Shown piece after piece: positions 1-12,400 of a stretch of 64,000 nt of DNA (positions are counted from its first letter, which is position 1; the number at the start of each line of letters is the position of its first letter). Source of the stretch: Batillaria attramentaria (taxonomy: Eukaryota; Mollusca; Gastropoda; Batillariidae); assembly GCA_018292915.2 (NCBI GenBank), contig JACVVK020000093.1, positions 1,517,001 through 1,581,000 of the forward strand, in the 5' to 3' direction. The notes under the pieces are model-generated. The model saw nothing but the letters and a program-made list of their open reading frames with translations. It did not search any database and was not told the origin of the DNA. Both the position numbers and the translations under genes were made by a program.

Positions 1-169
1 ATTTTCTGTAACTGAAAATAATGCAGGATGATGGATTTTCTGTAACTGAAAATAATGCAGGATGATGGATTTTCTGTAACTGAAAATAATGCAGGATGAT
101 GGATTTTCTGTAACTGAAAATAATGCAGGATGATGGATTTTCTGTAACTGAAAATAATGCAGGATGACA
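1..169. repeat. 34-bp minisatellite, about 5 copies
   Basis: Five nearly identical head-to-tail copies of a 34-bp unit (ATTTTCTGTAACTGAAAATA followed by ATGCAGGATGATGG) open the window, so the array may extend further upstream. It lies upstream of the first visible unc-79 exon and is therefore probably intronic. Copies are almost invariant, which implies recent expansion or homogenisation. Confidence 0.95.
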
Positions 170-427
170 TGCATTATGCACTTCTCCTGCACCATATAAA
201 TCTGTGTATATTTATTTTATTTTGTTGTTTCTTTTAACTTTCTTTTGAAAACCTCCCCCTAAACGCTGTGAGCACTCAGTTAGGGTGGAGCCATTCGCTA
301 TACCAAGTCTCCATCATCATCTTCATCATCATCATCATCATCATCATTATCACAAAAATTCCATGATGAGTTCAGTTAGTGTTTTATTGTTACGGTGGTC
401 TTATATGTGGAGTTATAAATGCTATGT

Positions 428-595
428 CAAATTGCTTTCTATCAAATTGCTTTCTATCAAATTGCTTTCTATCAAATTGCTTTCTATCAAATTGCTTTCT
501 ATCAAAGTGCTTTCTATCAAATTGCTTTCTATCAAAGTGCTTTCTATCAAAGTGCTTTCTATCAAATTGCTTTCTATCAAAGTGCTTTCTATCAG
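428..595. repeat. 15-bp minisatellite, about 11 copies
   Basis: A 15-bp unit (TTGCTTTCTATCAAA) is repeated about 11 times, with a T/G variant (ATTGC or AGTGC) scattered through the array. Because 15 is a multiple of three, the array stays open in several frames on both strands. Those open frames are a by-product of the period and not evidence of coding. It sits in an intron or upstream flank of unc-79. Confidence 0.93.
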
Positions 596-796
596 CCTTT
601 GGTTCAGTGATGTACAAAGCTCAAAATTGAGCAAAATTATCCAAGGAGCGATACATTGCCAGGCTCAAATTCTTTCCAACAGTATTCATTACACAGAAAG
701 GTTCAGTGAGTTTTTTTTTTTTCCTAAACTGTTCGACATTCCATTTCTTGTCTTTTCACGTTTGCTGCTTTGGCCTCACTTTTTTCTTGTTTGCAG

Positions 797-3370
797 GATT
801 GCCTCAAGCAACCAGTATTCATGGCAGGCGGAGAGGTCAGTGCTCTCACACACCATGCTACTTACTATGTGTTTGCTGTACCCATGTCTTGTTGCACACT
901 TGTTGTCAGAGTTTTATCCTGTTTGTCACAGGTGGAGGAATTCCAGCGGTTTATTCTAATTAAAGTTAACAGTATCTTTTTCTGTTATTTCCATTTCAAC
1001 TATTCAAATGTACCAGAGGTGCACCACATATTGTCAGTATTTTTGTGGTGCAACTCTGAAGAAACTCCAAACTCTATATCGCTATTCGGTCTAACGGTGT
1101 AAATGGCGAATGACAGGACTAAGTAGTCTGTATTTTTTTTTCCTGTATTTTTTCCCCCCTAATCTCAGGTTTATTTGTATTTATTTCACAGCAATGTCAT
1201 TATCCCTGGGAACTGCACCAGCATTGCACGACAATACCTGCGATGTGTCCTTCATCAGATGGCTCCTCACGGCATCTTCCCCATGCTCTTCCAGAGCAAC
1301 TTGGATGGTGAGGATGATTTTCTACTCTGCGGTTTGCTTCCAGACATAATGCCTTACTTTCTGTAACCATAGATACCCCAGAAAACTTCACAGATATGAG
1401 AAAGAAATCCACGGTACAGCAGCACGCTTGAGTTTGGTGTGGCAAGTATTTGTAAGTTTAATTCAGTAAACTCTGATAGTTTCGAAATCAAATCCTTTTT
1501 TTTAAAAATACTTTATTGTCCGTTAAATAACAGGCATGAAATGGAAAATCGTCTTTGGGCTAAATTAGATTCTTATATACACGTACGTCAATAAAAAATG
1601 TCATTACTTTGTTGTGTGTGAACAGATCCAAACTTTTTCAAGACCATGGCCTCAGCACTGGTGGATTTCAACGAGCTGACATCACATGCTCCACTTCTCT
1701 TTCTGCTGGAGGTTTGTGTCTAGTTTGGTTATTTCGTGATGTTTTAAAGCGTTTAGTCTGTGGATGCACAGTAATTGTAAAGCTCTAGTAGGGTTCTTGT
1801 TGTTGTCGATGATGATGATGATGATGATGATGTCTTGTAAAGTGCTGTAAGCATTCTCATAGTGCAGGGAAATGGGAAGGGGAAATTGATAAAAAGAGCT
1901 GAAACGACAGGAAACAAAGTGCGCAGCAGGAGTGTAGGAGTGGGTGAGTTTGCATTAGCACTGGGAGAGGTTGTCCAGTGTGTGTGATGCCATGTTGTTG
2001 TCTAAATATCTGATACAGTTCTACAACTACATATTTCTGTATATCATTATAATTTTCTTCCTCTGCGTCTTCTTTTTCTTCTTCTTGTTTGCTATAGGGC
2101 AGCCGGGGTGGCCGAATGGTAGAGCGTTGGACTGTCAATGCTCGGGTCGTGAGTTCGAACCCCGCCGGCTGGGGCCAATATTTGCACTGGCCTTTGTTCT
2201 CGTTGCCCCGTCTTTGATATCACCCTCATGTGGTGGAAAAGGACGTTAAACTCCCAAACACCCACCCACCCCCTCTTGTTTGCTGTAGACTTGCCGTGTG
2301 TGTTTCAGGGCTTGAACGAGCGCAAGAACCTGCCACAGGACACCATCATGCTGACCCTGAACAACCTGTCCACGTACCTGACCTGCGTCTCACTGGAGAG
2401 CTCCGTGCCCATGTGGACCAACATCCTGACGCAGTTCGACATCTTCTTCCGCCGCCTCGTCCTGCCCAACCCTTGTAACCTGGAGCCTGTTCTCTCCATC
2501 ATCATCACCCTGCTCAAGGTCTACGTCATCACCAATGTCAGGGTATGTATTATTGAAACCTTGAACTATCTGTGTTTGTTGACGTCAAGGTGATTGTTGC
2601 GGTAATGGATCCCGATGAAGGTTGAATTTCTGACTGACATGCGAAGCCTGTTATGGCAGGATTTACCAAAGTTATGGAGTACTGATCGCAAGTTGTTGCT
2701 ATCTACATGTGAACAAAACTTTACAATAATTTGATGTCATCCATCTGCGTTTTGTGTCATACATTGTCTCAGTGTTCAGGCACAGGCTTGAGAAACATTT
2801 TGTCAGTAATTTTAATGTGCTGACCAACGGCAGTGACAAACTCAAATGTGATTGCATTACAATGTATTACTGGTATTTTCAGTATATCCTATGAGGCCAT
2901 TTCCGTAGGAAGGGAACTTCAGGTGGCTTCCCCTGGGAAGAGCAGGTCACCTAAGAGCAATACCTCCCCCCCCCCCCACCCCCACCCCTTTTTTTCCCTC
3001 CTCCATGGCCGTTCCATGTCGAGTATGGCCGCAACACTGTCAGCGGCTACTTTCCTGTGTTGGCCGTAGCACATTTTTCCTTCTCGTATGTGGCACCGTT
3101 CATTCGGGCCGATCGTCGGGGGTTCTCTCCGGGTACTCCGGCTTCCTCCCCCTCTGCTTTGGAAATGCTCAGCCCACCAAATTTGAAAAATAAATGTAAT
3201 TCTAAATTCCGAAATTTAAATAGCTGAGCTGACCCTTCGCACCACGTGACTGTAATACGTTTATGTCCAGTGTGTGGGAGAATGCGTGTGATTCACGTGA
3301 GCGTGCGTATTGGGTTCAGTTTGCGGCGCTTTGAGCCGATTCGTGAAATTGGGTAAAGCGCCTATATAAT

Positions 3371-3404
<34 letters not shown>

Positions 3405-3677
3405 TTGTACCGCGCATGAGTATCCCACGTTTTTGACTCTTTCGATTTTGGCCGTGTAGGAGAAAATCAAACAAGATTAAGGGTTCTCTGGCGGCTCTTA
3501 CTGTAGTAAATATGAGTATAATCAAAGTGCAGCACTCTCACTGAGCCAAACTTAAATCCATGCAGATATAGATTAATTATGATTTTTTTTAGTGAGACCA
3601 CTGGTGCACAACCCCAAAATGGCTTGGTAGGAATCAAGTTAATCAGCTCAATGCAAGACTGCCTATGGCCTTACCTT

Positions 3678-3746
<69 letters not shown>

Positions 3747-3874
3747 TGTGTGTGTGTGTGTGTCCAAGTGGTGTGATTCTGGACACCACTAAAACAGCTC
3801 AGATCTTTGAGCTTAAATACCTTAAAAATATTGGCCTTTAAAGTTAGTGATTGCGTGACTGCCTGTGGCCTTAC

Positions 3875-3949
<75 letters not shown>

Positions 3950-5503
3950 AAGTGGTGTGATTCTGGACACCACTAAAACAGCTGAGATCTGTGAGCTTAG
4001 ATATCTTAAAAAATATTAGCCTTTAAAGTTAGTGATTGCATCACCTGGTTGTGTTTCAGGGTATTCTGGAACCGTTCTCCAAGATCCTGAGCTTTGCCAT
4101 CCAGAACTCTACCCTCAAGCTGCAGCACCTGATTGACATTTGCTCTCTGTGCAACAGGGTGTTCACCAGGGTGGGTATTTTATCAAGATGTACATGTATT
4201 CTACTGGAATTACTGTGATGAACTTTGTGGTGGATTTCCACCTTTGGCTACAAACTCCCTCCTGATGCTGCACATTATGTGTTTGTAGTTAAATGTATGT
4301 GTGGAGGCATGTTGAGTGTGTTTCTGGGTGAGTGAGTGTGTGTTGATTGTAAGGCGCCCTGAGCTCCCGCGAGAGGGAGGGCGTCCCTTAAGTACCCATT
4401 TTATTATTATTATTGTTATAGAATGACTGTTTTTGACTGACTTGTTTTTGAAGTGCGGCAGTGACCATGAAACTACTGCCAGCATACCAACTGATTTCTT
4501 TCTGTTTTATGGGCAGAGGGGTTTGAAACTTCATGGCCCTGTCTTTTCTCCGCTTGATGTGTTTCTTGTTTTGATTTCAGGAGCGAGACAAGCTCATTCT
4601 GACCCGCACGGTCATCTATGAGTTGGTGCAGGTTCTGCGATTCAAGAGCTTGGTGCCTGACGATAACCTGCTCATGATGGTTCAGGTAAAAAAAAATTTT
4701 CCTGTTCTGTACAGAAATATATGATGTCCGTCGGCCGTGCTTTTGCAGTACAAGCGTTATGGATTGCCCGCGCTCAGAAAGATCAGAAGTGGTAAGGCCC
4801 GATGCACACGAGCGTCGGCGTCAGCACCATGAAGCAAGCAGCAAAGGCTGTCTCGCATCATACGCCTCGCGTGAGCGCGCGGTGTGCGCCGTTTGCGTGC
4901 ACACTTGGCTTCGGCGTCATTCGCCTGCATGGCTTGTTGCGCTGACCCACACTGCAAGCGCTGACCCACACTGCTTTCTGATTGGCTGAAACCAAGTCTG
5001 CAGCGCGGCGTCGGCAGCAGAAATAGGACATGTTCTATACGCGGCATCATAGGATTCCGCCGCCTGGCACCATTGATGCCATTGCCTGACGCCAGGCACC
5101 GATGTCATGCACACATGGCAGCGCTTTGAAACTGCCGCCGGGAGTGAGATCCGCCGCGCGGCATCATGACGCTGACGCTCATGTACATCGGGCCTAAGGA
5201 GCGTAAGATGCGCATTGCATGAGCAAAGCCTCGGTCATGACGCCATAGACCACCTGCAGAGCAGAGGCGTGCAATGAGGCAGTAGCCGACAGTTGACCCT
5301 AAAGGGCATGATGCAGCATGTATGAACCAAACCAACACTGTAACAAATACAACTCTACAAATACAAAAAAAAACTCTGGGGAGATCTCTGAGAGATGGGA
5401 TGGAGCGCATCTGGGCGGAGATGCCAAGACTGTTTTATATGTTCTTGAATTCATAGAAATCTCTATTTTAATTGAAGTGTTTCTCATGTACGTGTATCGT
5501 GTG

Positions 5504-5576
<73 letters not shown>

Positions 5577-6402
5577 TAATGTGTATTGATGATTTGTTTG
5601 TCCCACCACACCCAAATTTCCCTCTGGGATAATAAAGATGTATTGATGTATTAAATGATTGATTGATGCCATTTGTAAAATGGAATGAACTGAACTGCAA
5701 TACGTGACTGACTGGCTAATGTCGGTGGTCTAGTGGTTAAGATACTTGTCACCAATGCGAGAGGTCTGGGGTTCGAGTCCCACTCGGGGCAAAGAATTTT
5801 TCCTTTTCGTATGTGGCACCGTTCATTCGGGCCGATCGTCGGGGGTTCTCTTCGGGTACTCCGGCTTCCTCCCCCTCTGCTTCGGAGATGTTCAGCCCAC
5901 CAAATTAGGAAAATAAATGCAATTCTAAATTCCAAAATTAAAATAGCTGAGCTGACCCTTCGCACCACGTGATTGTATTGTGTTTATGTCCAGTGTGTGA
6001 GAGAATGCTTGTGATTGACGTGAGTGTGCGAGTTGGGTTCAGTTCGCGGCGCTTTGAGCCGATTCATGAAAATGGGTAAAGCGCCTATACAATACTCATT
6101 ATTATTATTATTATGATGTTTACGTCAACAGTTTGTGGTGCTGGACGCTGGAGGCACTCTCTGTCTGTCCAACTCCCTCTCCGAGGCCAGCACTCTTTAC
6201 GCCGCCCACTCACAGACCCTCATCAGCACTTGCTCAGCGGAGTGCATGCGTCAACACTTGACGGACTGCATAGAGTTCATCGGAGATCTTCACACCCTTA
6301 CCAAAGTCAAGGTCAGCAGCATACTTAGGATGATTGATTCTACTTCACCTTTCAATATTGTGTTACTTAGGTAAAAGGTTTTCGATAGTGAGGGTGAGTG
6401 GA

Positions 6403-6467
<65 letters not shown>

Positions 6468-9400
6468 AGAACAGCTAGTCCTTTCTTTTATAAGAGCAGT
6501 CTGCTTACTTGATTTTATACATTACAGAGTAACACGAGGGGTGGCAGTACAGGTCTCAACGAGGACACCCTTGGAAGCCAGCTCAAGTCGGGTATCGCGC
6601 AGTACATTGCGCTGGAAATTTCCCGTGGCAATGGCCGAGATCACCGTGCAATTGCCAGATACCTGCCCTGGCTCTACCATCCTCCTTCAGCCATGCAGCA
6701 AGGGTAAGCAGTAATACAGTTACTGCCTCAGTATTATCGTCGCTTCTCCTCAGCCGGTGTGTTAGTAAATCATTGAACGTTACGGTCAGGACAGTTTATC
6801 GGCGGCGGTCATTCCAAGAGTGTTATGCGGTCCGTTGCCTTCGCGGAAGACTCGTTTTACTCGGTTCTGCGGTTACTCTAGGCCACACGTTATTATCGCT
6901 CCTCAGCGCACACACCAGACCAGGGCGACGATAGGAACTAATCATGCAAACAGACTATAACAGTGAGAGAGCGGTGCGCAACCTACCAGCGGGCGGCCAG
7001 CTCCGCTTCGGTGGTGTGCGCCATCTTTTATCTCTCTCTCTGCGTGTGTCCTCGGTAGTTTCCGTCAGTAGGTTACCGACCACACTATGCGTGTTTGGCA
7101 TACGGTATGGTGTAAAACTGTTCATTGACTCGTGCGTCAAAAACTTGTCACTTGTGTCAACGTGTATAATAACAGATTAATGCAAAAACTCCCGTCAGCA
7201 TGATATTGCCCTGAAGGCTTGCTTTGCAGGGAAGGTGTTGGCTCGCTGGTCTACAGTTTATAGCAACGTCCAGCGGTGTTCATACAGGAAAACACTGCAT
7301 TTTGAAAGAAAGCCGTATTTATCTGATATTGGAAGCGGCAAAGACAAGCCACAAATGCTTCATGCTTCACAAATGAACGGATTGTTTCAGCCCCAAAGAG
7401 TTCATCGACTGCATCGGGCACATCCGTCTCCTGTCCTGGCTGCTGATTGGCTCGCTGACCCACACGGCGGTGACAGAAGGATTGGCTCAGATCAACTGTC
7501 TGCCGATCCCACTGGAAGCCAGCTGCCACATCGCCGATCACATCATGGTTATCATGACGGGTTTTGCGGAGCAGTCCAATGTGAGAGGGCTTATTCTCTC
7601 TCTCTCTCTCTCTTAACAATTTTGTTAGGCAGTATGCCTTTTCGTATTGGTCACAAATAGGTCTGTATTGATGTGTATAAATGTGTGCATGTGAATGTTG
7701 TGTGTGTGTGTGAGCAAAAGGCGCATTGAGTGCTTTTCAAAGCAGAACTCTGCACTGTACAAGTGTAATATATTATTATTATTATTATTATTATACATGT
7801 ATCTGTCTGTTGCAGGCCTCAGTGCTGCACATGTCATCCCTGTTCCACGCCTTCATTCTCTGCCAGGTAACTTGTCTTGCTAGCTCCCTAGTATGCGCTT
7901 TCCTGTGTCTGTGCCGGTGTGGCCACTTGGGTCCGTCCACTGCGGGGCTTGTTGTTAGATGCCATGAGATGGTGACTGTTGGCGTGTGCTAGCTGGATGT
8001 TACCCCCCCCCCCCCAAAAAAAAACAAAAGAGAGAGAGAAAAAAAAAGAATAATGGATAATAAGATTTGGTAATGCAGCACAGCAGTGACATGCTTCCCA
8101 GGAGGAAACAGTCCAAATTTCCAAAAAAGGATAGTAAAGTAGTTTTTTAATAAAAGCAACAAAAAAAACACCACCAACATAATTCAGTTGTATGCCAAGT
8201 GTGCACATTCAAAATCCCATACCACTGTGGAAGGGAACACAAGTACACACCATGTGTGCAGGGAAAAAACAACAAAAACAAACAACAGGGTGGCACTGTA
8301 TAAGTAGAAATGTACTTCCTCCCAGCGCTTATTTTCCTTACTACAGTAGTAGGATTCAAACTTGTTATTCGTGTTAATTAACTCTTCGTGATTTTTCAAC
8401 AGCTGTGGACGTTGTACTGCGAATCAGCGGCTGCCATGCACGCTCCCAGCACCCAGCAACATCAGCTCGACATGGCCATGATCATGGATTTCTGGGCCCG
8501 CGTCACGCCGGGCATTCTGCAGCTTCTCTCGCACTCAAAAGTGGTATGCACTCTACTTCGTTTTGGAATTTTATCAGTCAGACTTCAGGTGGATTCGAAC
8601 TCCTCCGCTGCAAACCATCCTTTCTCCAGATATAGAAACGTACAGACCGCGCCCCAGATTTTCTATGGATTTCATTAGTGTTTTAGATCATTTTTTTTTT
8701 AGCCAGACCTACAAGTAGATCATTTACACTTAAGCAGTGTGTAGAGAGCATGTGGAAACAAGGTCCCCTTTCAGTTACATGAGCATATTTGATAAATACG
8801 TATCTTGCATGTTTTTTTATGTTTTTAAAAAAAAAAAGTAAAGAAAGAGGGGGGAAAAAAAAAAAGAAAAAAAAAAGAAAGAGTACAAAAAGTTGTTTGG
8901 TTTGAATGTTCTGACTCGTAGTAGGTCACACTCTAGACGATCATTATTCTGAACCATTGATTTTTACTCAGTTGTTTTGCATGATGTGTGTTATTTTTCT
9001 CATCACTCATTGCCATGACTAACCGAAGGACAAGCCCACCCTAGAGGTTTGCTCGTCATTTTATTGTGTGAATTTCACTGTTGCTATCCCCTATTAGCTG
9101 TGGCATGCACATTCTGCACCAGCAAATTCTAGAGGCTGCGTCAGTTGTGTCCTAGATTATATAGGCGCGCACTCATTGTGGTAGTCCACTCTTGTTTTGT
9201 TGTTGTATGCTTGGTCTGGTCCCTCCTAGGTGTTCCCACGCTGACAGCCAACTGATGTTGAGAAGGTTCCTGTCAAGACAATTTTAGGCATTTATGAATT
9301 TTTATATTCACGGGTACAGTCAAACTTTCATCCTAACAAAAAAACTTCAAATTAGTCATCCCCCTACCTTTCATCCTAACAAAAACGTACCCAAATTAGT

Positions 9401-12400
9401 CATCGCCCTACCTAGTCACTCTCTCCCCCTGCAAGCCCCTCCCCCCACCAACCTAACCACCTGTTCCCTCTGCCATCTCCCCTCCCCTAAAACTAGCTAC
9501 CCTTCCTGCAATTTCCTCCTCCCCCAACCTGGCTGCCGCTATCTTAGTTAGCTAGTCACCCTCTCCTCTTTCCATTCCCCCTCTAGCCTAGCGACCCTCC
9601 ACCCTCCCCCCTCCCCCCAACACCCCCCAAAAAACCAACAACAACCAAAAAACCCCAAAACACCCACCCCCCCCACCCCCACCCCCCCAAAAACAAACAA
9701 ACAAACAAAAAACAACAAAAAACCAACAACAAAACAAATCAACAAACAAAAGCAAAAATAAAAAAACCCTAGCCACCCTTACCCTCCACCTCCCCCTCCC
9801 CCACCTAGGCCACGTTCTACACCTACCTTTTCTGAGAGCTACCAGTCTACAGTATGTCACCGATATTGTTACAACCACGACCCCCTTTTGAGTTGTGCAC
9901 CGGTGTCCATGCTTCCTTCCTGGGGGAAGTCATAGTAGATGTACCTGCCAGTACATGCTAGTGTTGCATATAAAGAACTTTCGCAGATGCATTGTATACA
10001 CCTCTACTTCTTCTTACAGGACACGGAACATTCGTTTACTGTAGGTGGTCTCAGGAGCCATCTCCTCTCTTGGTTGTGTCGATCAGTGCAGCCCACTGTA
10101 TTGTGCTGTTGTTGCTGTCGATAGTTCTTTCCGACTTCTTCTCTGGCTGAATGCAGGCACATGCAGCTCTAGATACCCGGTCAGCTGGCGTCTCTCTCTC
10201 TGTGGTGCTTTCAACATTGTGTCTAGATAGTAGAATGGTGGTCGGTGGAGTTTGAGGGTGGCATGGGGGAGGGGGTGCCTAGTTGGGGGGGTGAGGGTGG
10301 GGGTGACACAGAACAAACAGAACGTCGGCACTTTCATGAGTGCGCTGTAACAATGTTGCAACACTGTATTTGAGGTAAGCTTAGCAAGATGATTCTGATG
10401 TTATTTCATGTGCTGCGTCACATTCACTTTTCTATCTGTCACATCTATGCACATTGATGATGAAGTATCACTAGATAAGTGTGTTTCACCTGGCTCTTCT
10501 TGTGATAGCTTTTGTCACATTGTTTACTAGTTTTGCTCTCCACAGATGCTATAAATTATATCACTTGCACATGTGCCACGTAAGAAACCGGGAGGTGGGG
10601 TTGGGAGGGGAGTGAAGGGGTAGCAGAAAGGTAGCGCTGGATACTAGGTATTTGCAGTTTTCCATGCGAAATGGACCTAAAATTGTAACTGTTTATTCAG
10701 TTGACAACACATTTCCATCTCCTGCAGCCAAATTCAGCAGTGTTTGTAGGATAGAGTGACAAGGTGAAGTGAGCAGCCAATGAAATTTTTTTGTTGTTGT
10801 TGGGTTTTTTTTTTCCCATAATGGTACAAAATTTTTTCTGCATTACTCCTTTATAAAAAAGATTGACCTGCTACCATGTCTTTTAAAGACATGCCCCAGC
10901 AAAGTCTAGGTTTCTGCAGACTTTAGTTCTTGTCTTTAAATGTTACAACCCTTCATAGATTTTACACACTGTGTTTTTTTTTTTCCTGCAGCTTGCTGAG
11001 ATGGTGAATCTGCATTTCCTGAGTCTCATGGAAGCCTTGCAGGAGTGCAACTCGTCAGTGCTGGCTAAGGTATGCAGTGTTTACACCTACATTTAGGTGT
11101 TGATGATGATGATGATGATGATGATTGGCCATTTGTATAGTGCTACAAGAAAACTTCTATGCAGTAAGCATGCTCACAGCGCCTTTGGGGTTGGGGAAGG
11201 AAAAAACAAAACAAAACAAGTGAGAGAGAGAGAGAGAATTAGAACTGAGAGAAAAGATGCGTCTTGAGGTTCCGCTTAAAGGTCATGACTGACGCAGAAC
11301 CTCACTTGAGGTGAGCTGGCAAGTTGTTCCAGAGGGCAAGGAGCTGCACTCTTGAAAGCCCATGCACCCGAGCGTTGCTTGTTGTGTTGTCATAGTAACC
11401 TGGGACAGTTTTGCACCATGTATTACGTACACTCAGTGTGTGTTGGCAGTTTTATTGGAGTCCATATAACCATAAGACCTGCATTTTCTATTTCCATGGA
11501 AGTAAATTCCCCAGGGCCTGCATGTAAAAATCGAGGTTAGGGAGTTTAGCCCCGGGTTAGAGTCTAACCTCGAACTAAACTAGCTCTAGGGTTAAATTTT
11601 CTGGGTTTTTTTGGTTTTAAATCAGGAAGCGGGTCCATTCCAGCAAGGTGCCTATGCCATTATTGAAGGATTTTTGTCTTTCTTTCTTTGCTCTCTTATT
11701 TATTTAATTTTGTTTGGGGTTTCTTTTGTCCTAGTCTGGGTTAGGTTTGATTGTTCCAAAAGCAGTTCCCTTCAGTATGACTGTCAGAGAGTAATAGATA
11801 TGTGACTGATGGATGTTTGTTCTGTTGCAGTTGTCTCCCATGTGGACCTCCATCTTGTACTCCTATCACGCACAGGTAACAATTTCGCTGTGAGATAAGC
11901 ATAGGGTGTGAGATTCCTTTCTTCATTTCGCACACCTGTCCCCTACCCTACACAAAAACCACACATACATGCAGGTACACACACATACAGACAGAGGTCT
12001 GTTGAGAAGAAACATCTGTGATGACAATGAGATGATGTTTAGATGATGAATACTGTGAATGCCAGGTTATACGCATACTAGCTGCTTGTTGATCTTCAGA
12101 GTAGCGTTTTCTCGCCCTCAGATGTGTCCCTCCTGTAATAATAATCATTATGGAAATTTGGATGAAGTTTGTTTGGATTAAGGTTCAAAGAAGCTGATGT
12201 GTTTCGCTGCTTTCTGCATGTCACTTGGGAAATATACGTAATGTTGTAAACTACCACGCAGTGAGTAAACATATCTTTGTCTCGTTCATGTCTGTCAGCT
12301 CCCTGGCCATCTCCATGTGCGGATGCAGGCTGTGCAGAACTGGGAGCCGCCCCACCCGACCAAGGACCACACCTCCTTCAACTCCTACATCCTGCTCACC

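Noticed and set aside
428..595. CRISPR-like regular repeat
   Set aside because: There are no spacers; it is a contiguous minisatellite in a eukaryotic genome.
285..959. 224-codon open frame through the 15-bp minisatellite
   Set aside because: The repeat period is a multiple of three, so it is open in several frames on both strands; no recognisable protein lies on either side, and the real exon at 797-835 reads in its own frame across it.
2101..2170. tRNA-like sequences (also at 5730, 19735, 20650, 21715 and 35205)
   Set aside because: A- and B-boxes are present, but each continues into a repeated body shared among copies and the acceptor stem does not close, so these are SINE heads and not tRNA genes.
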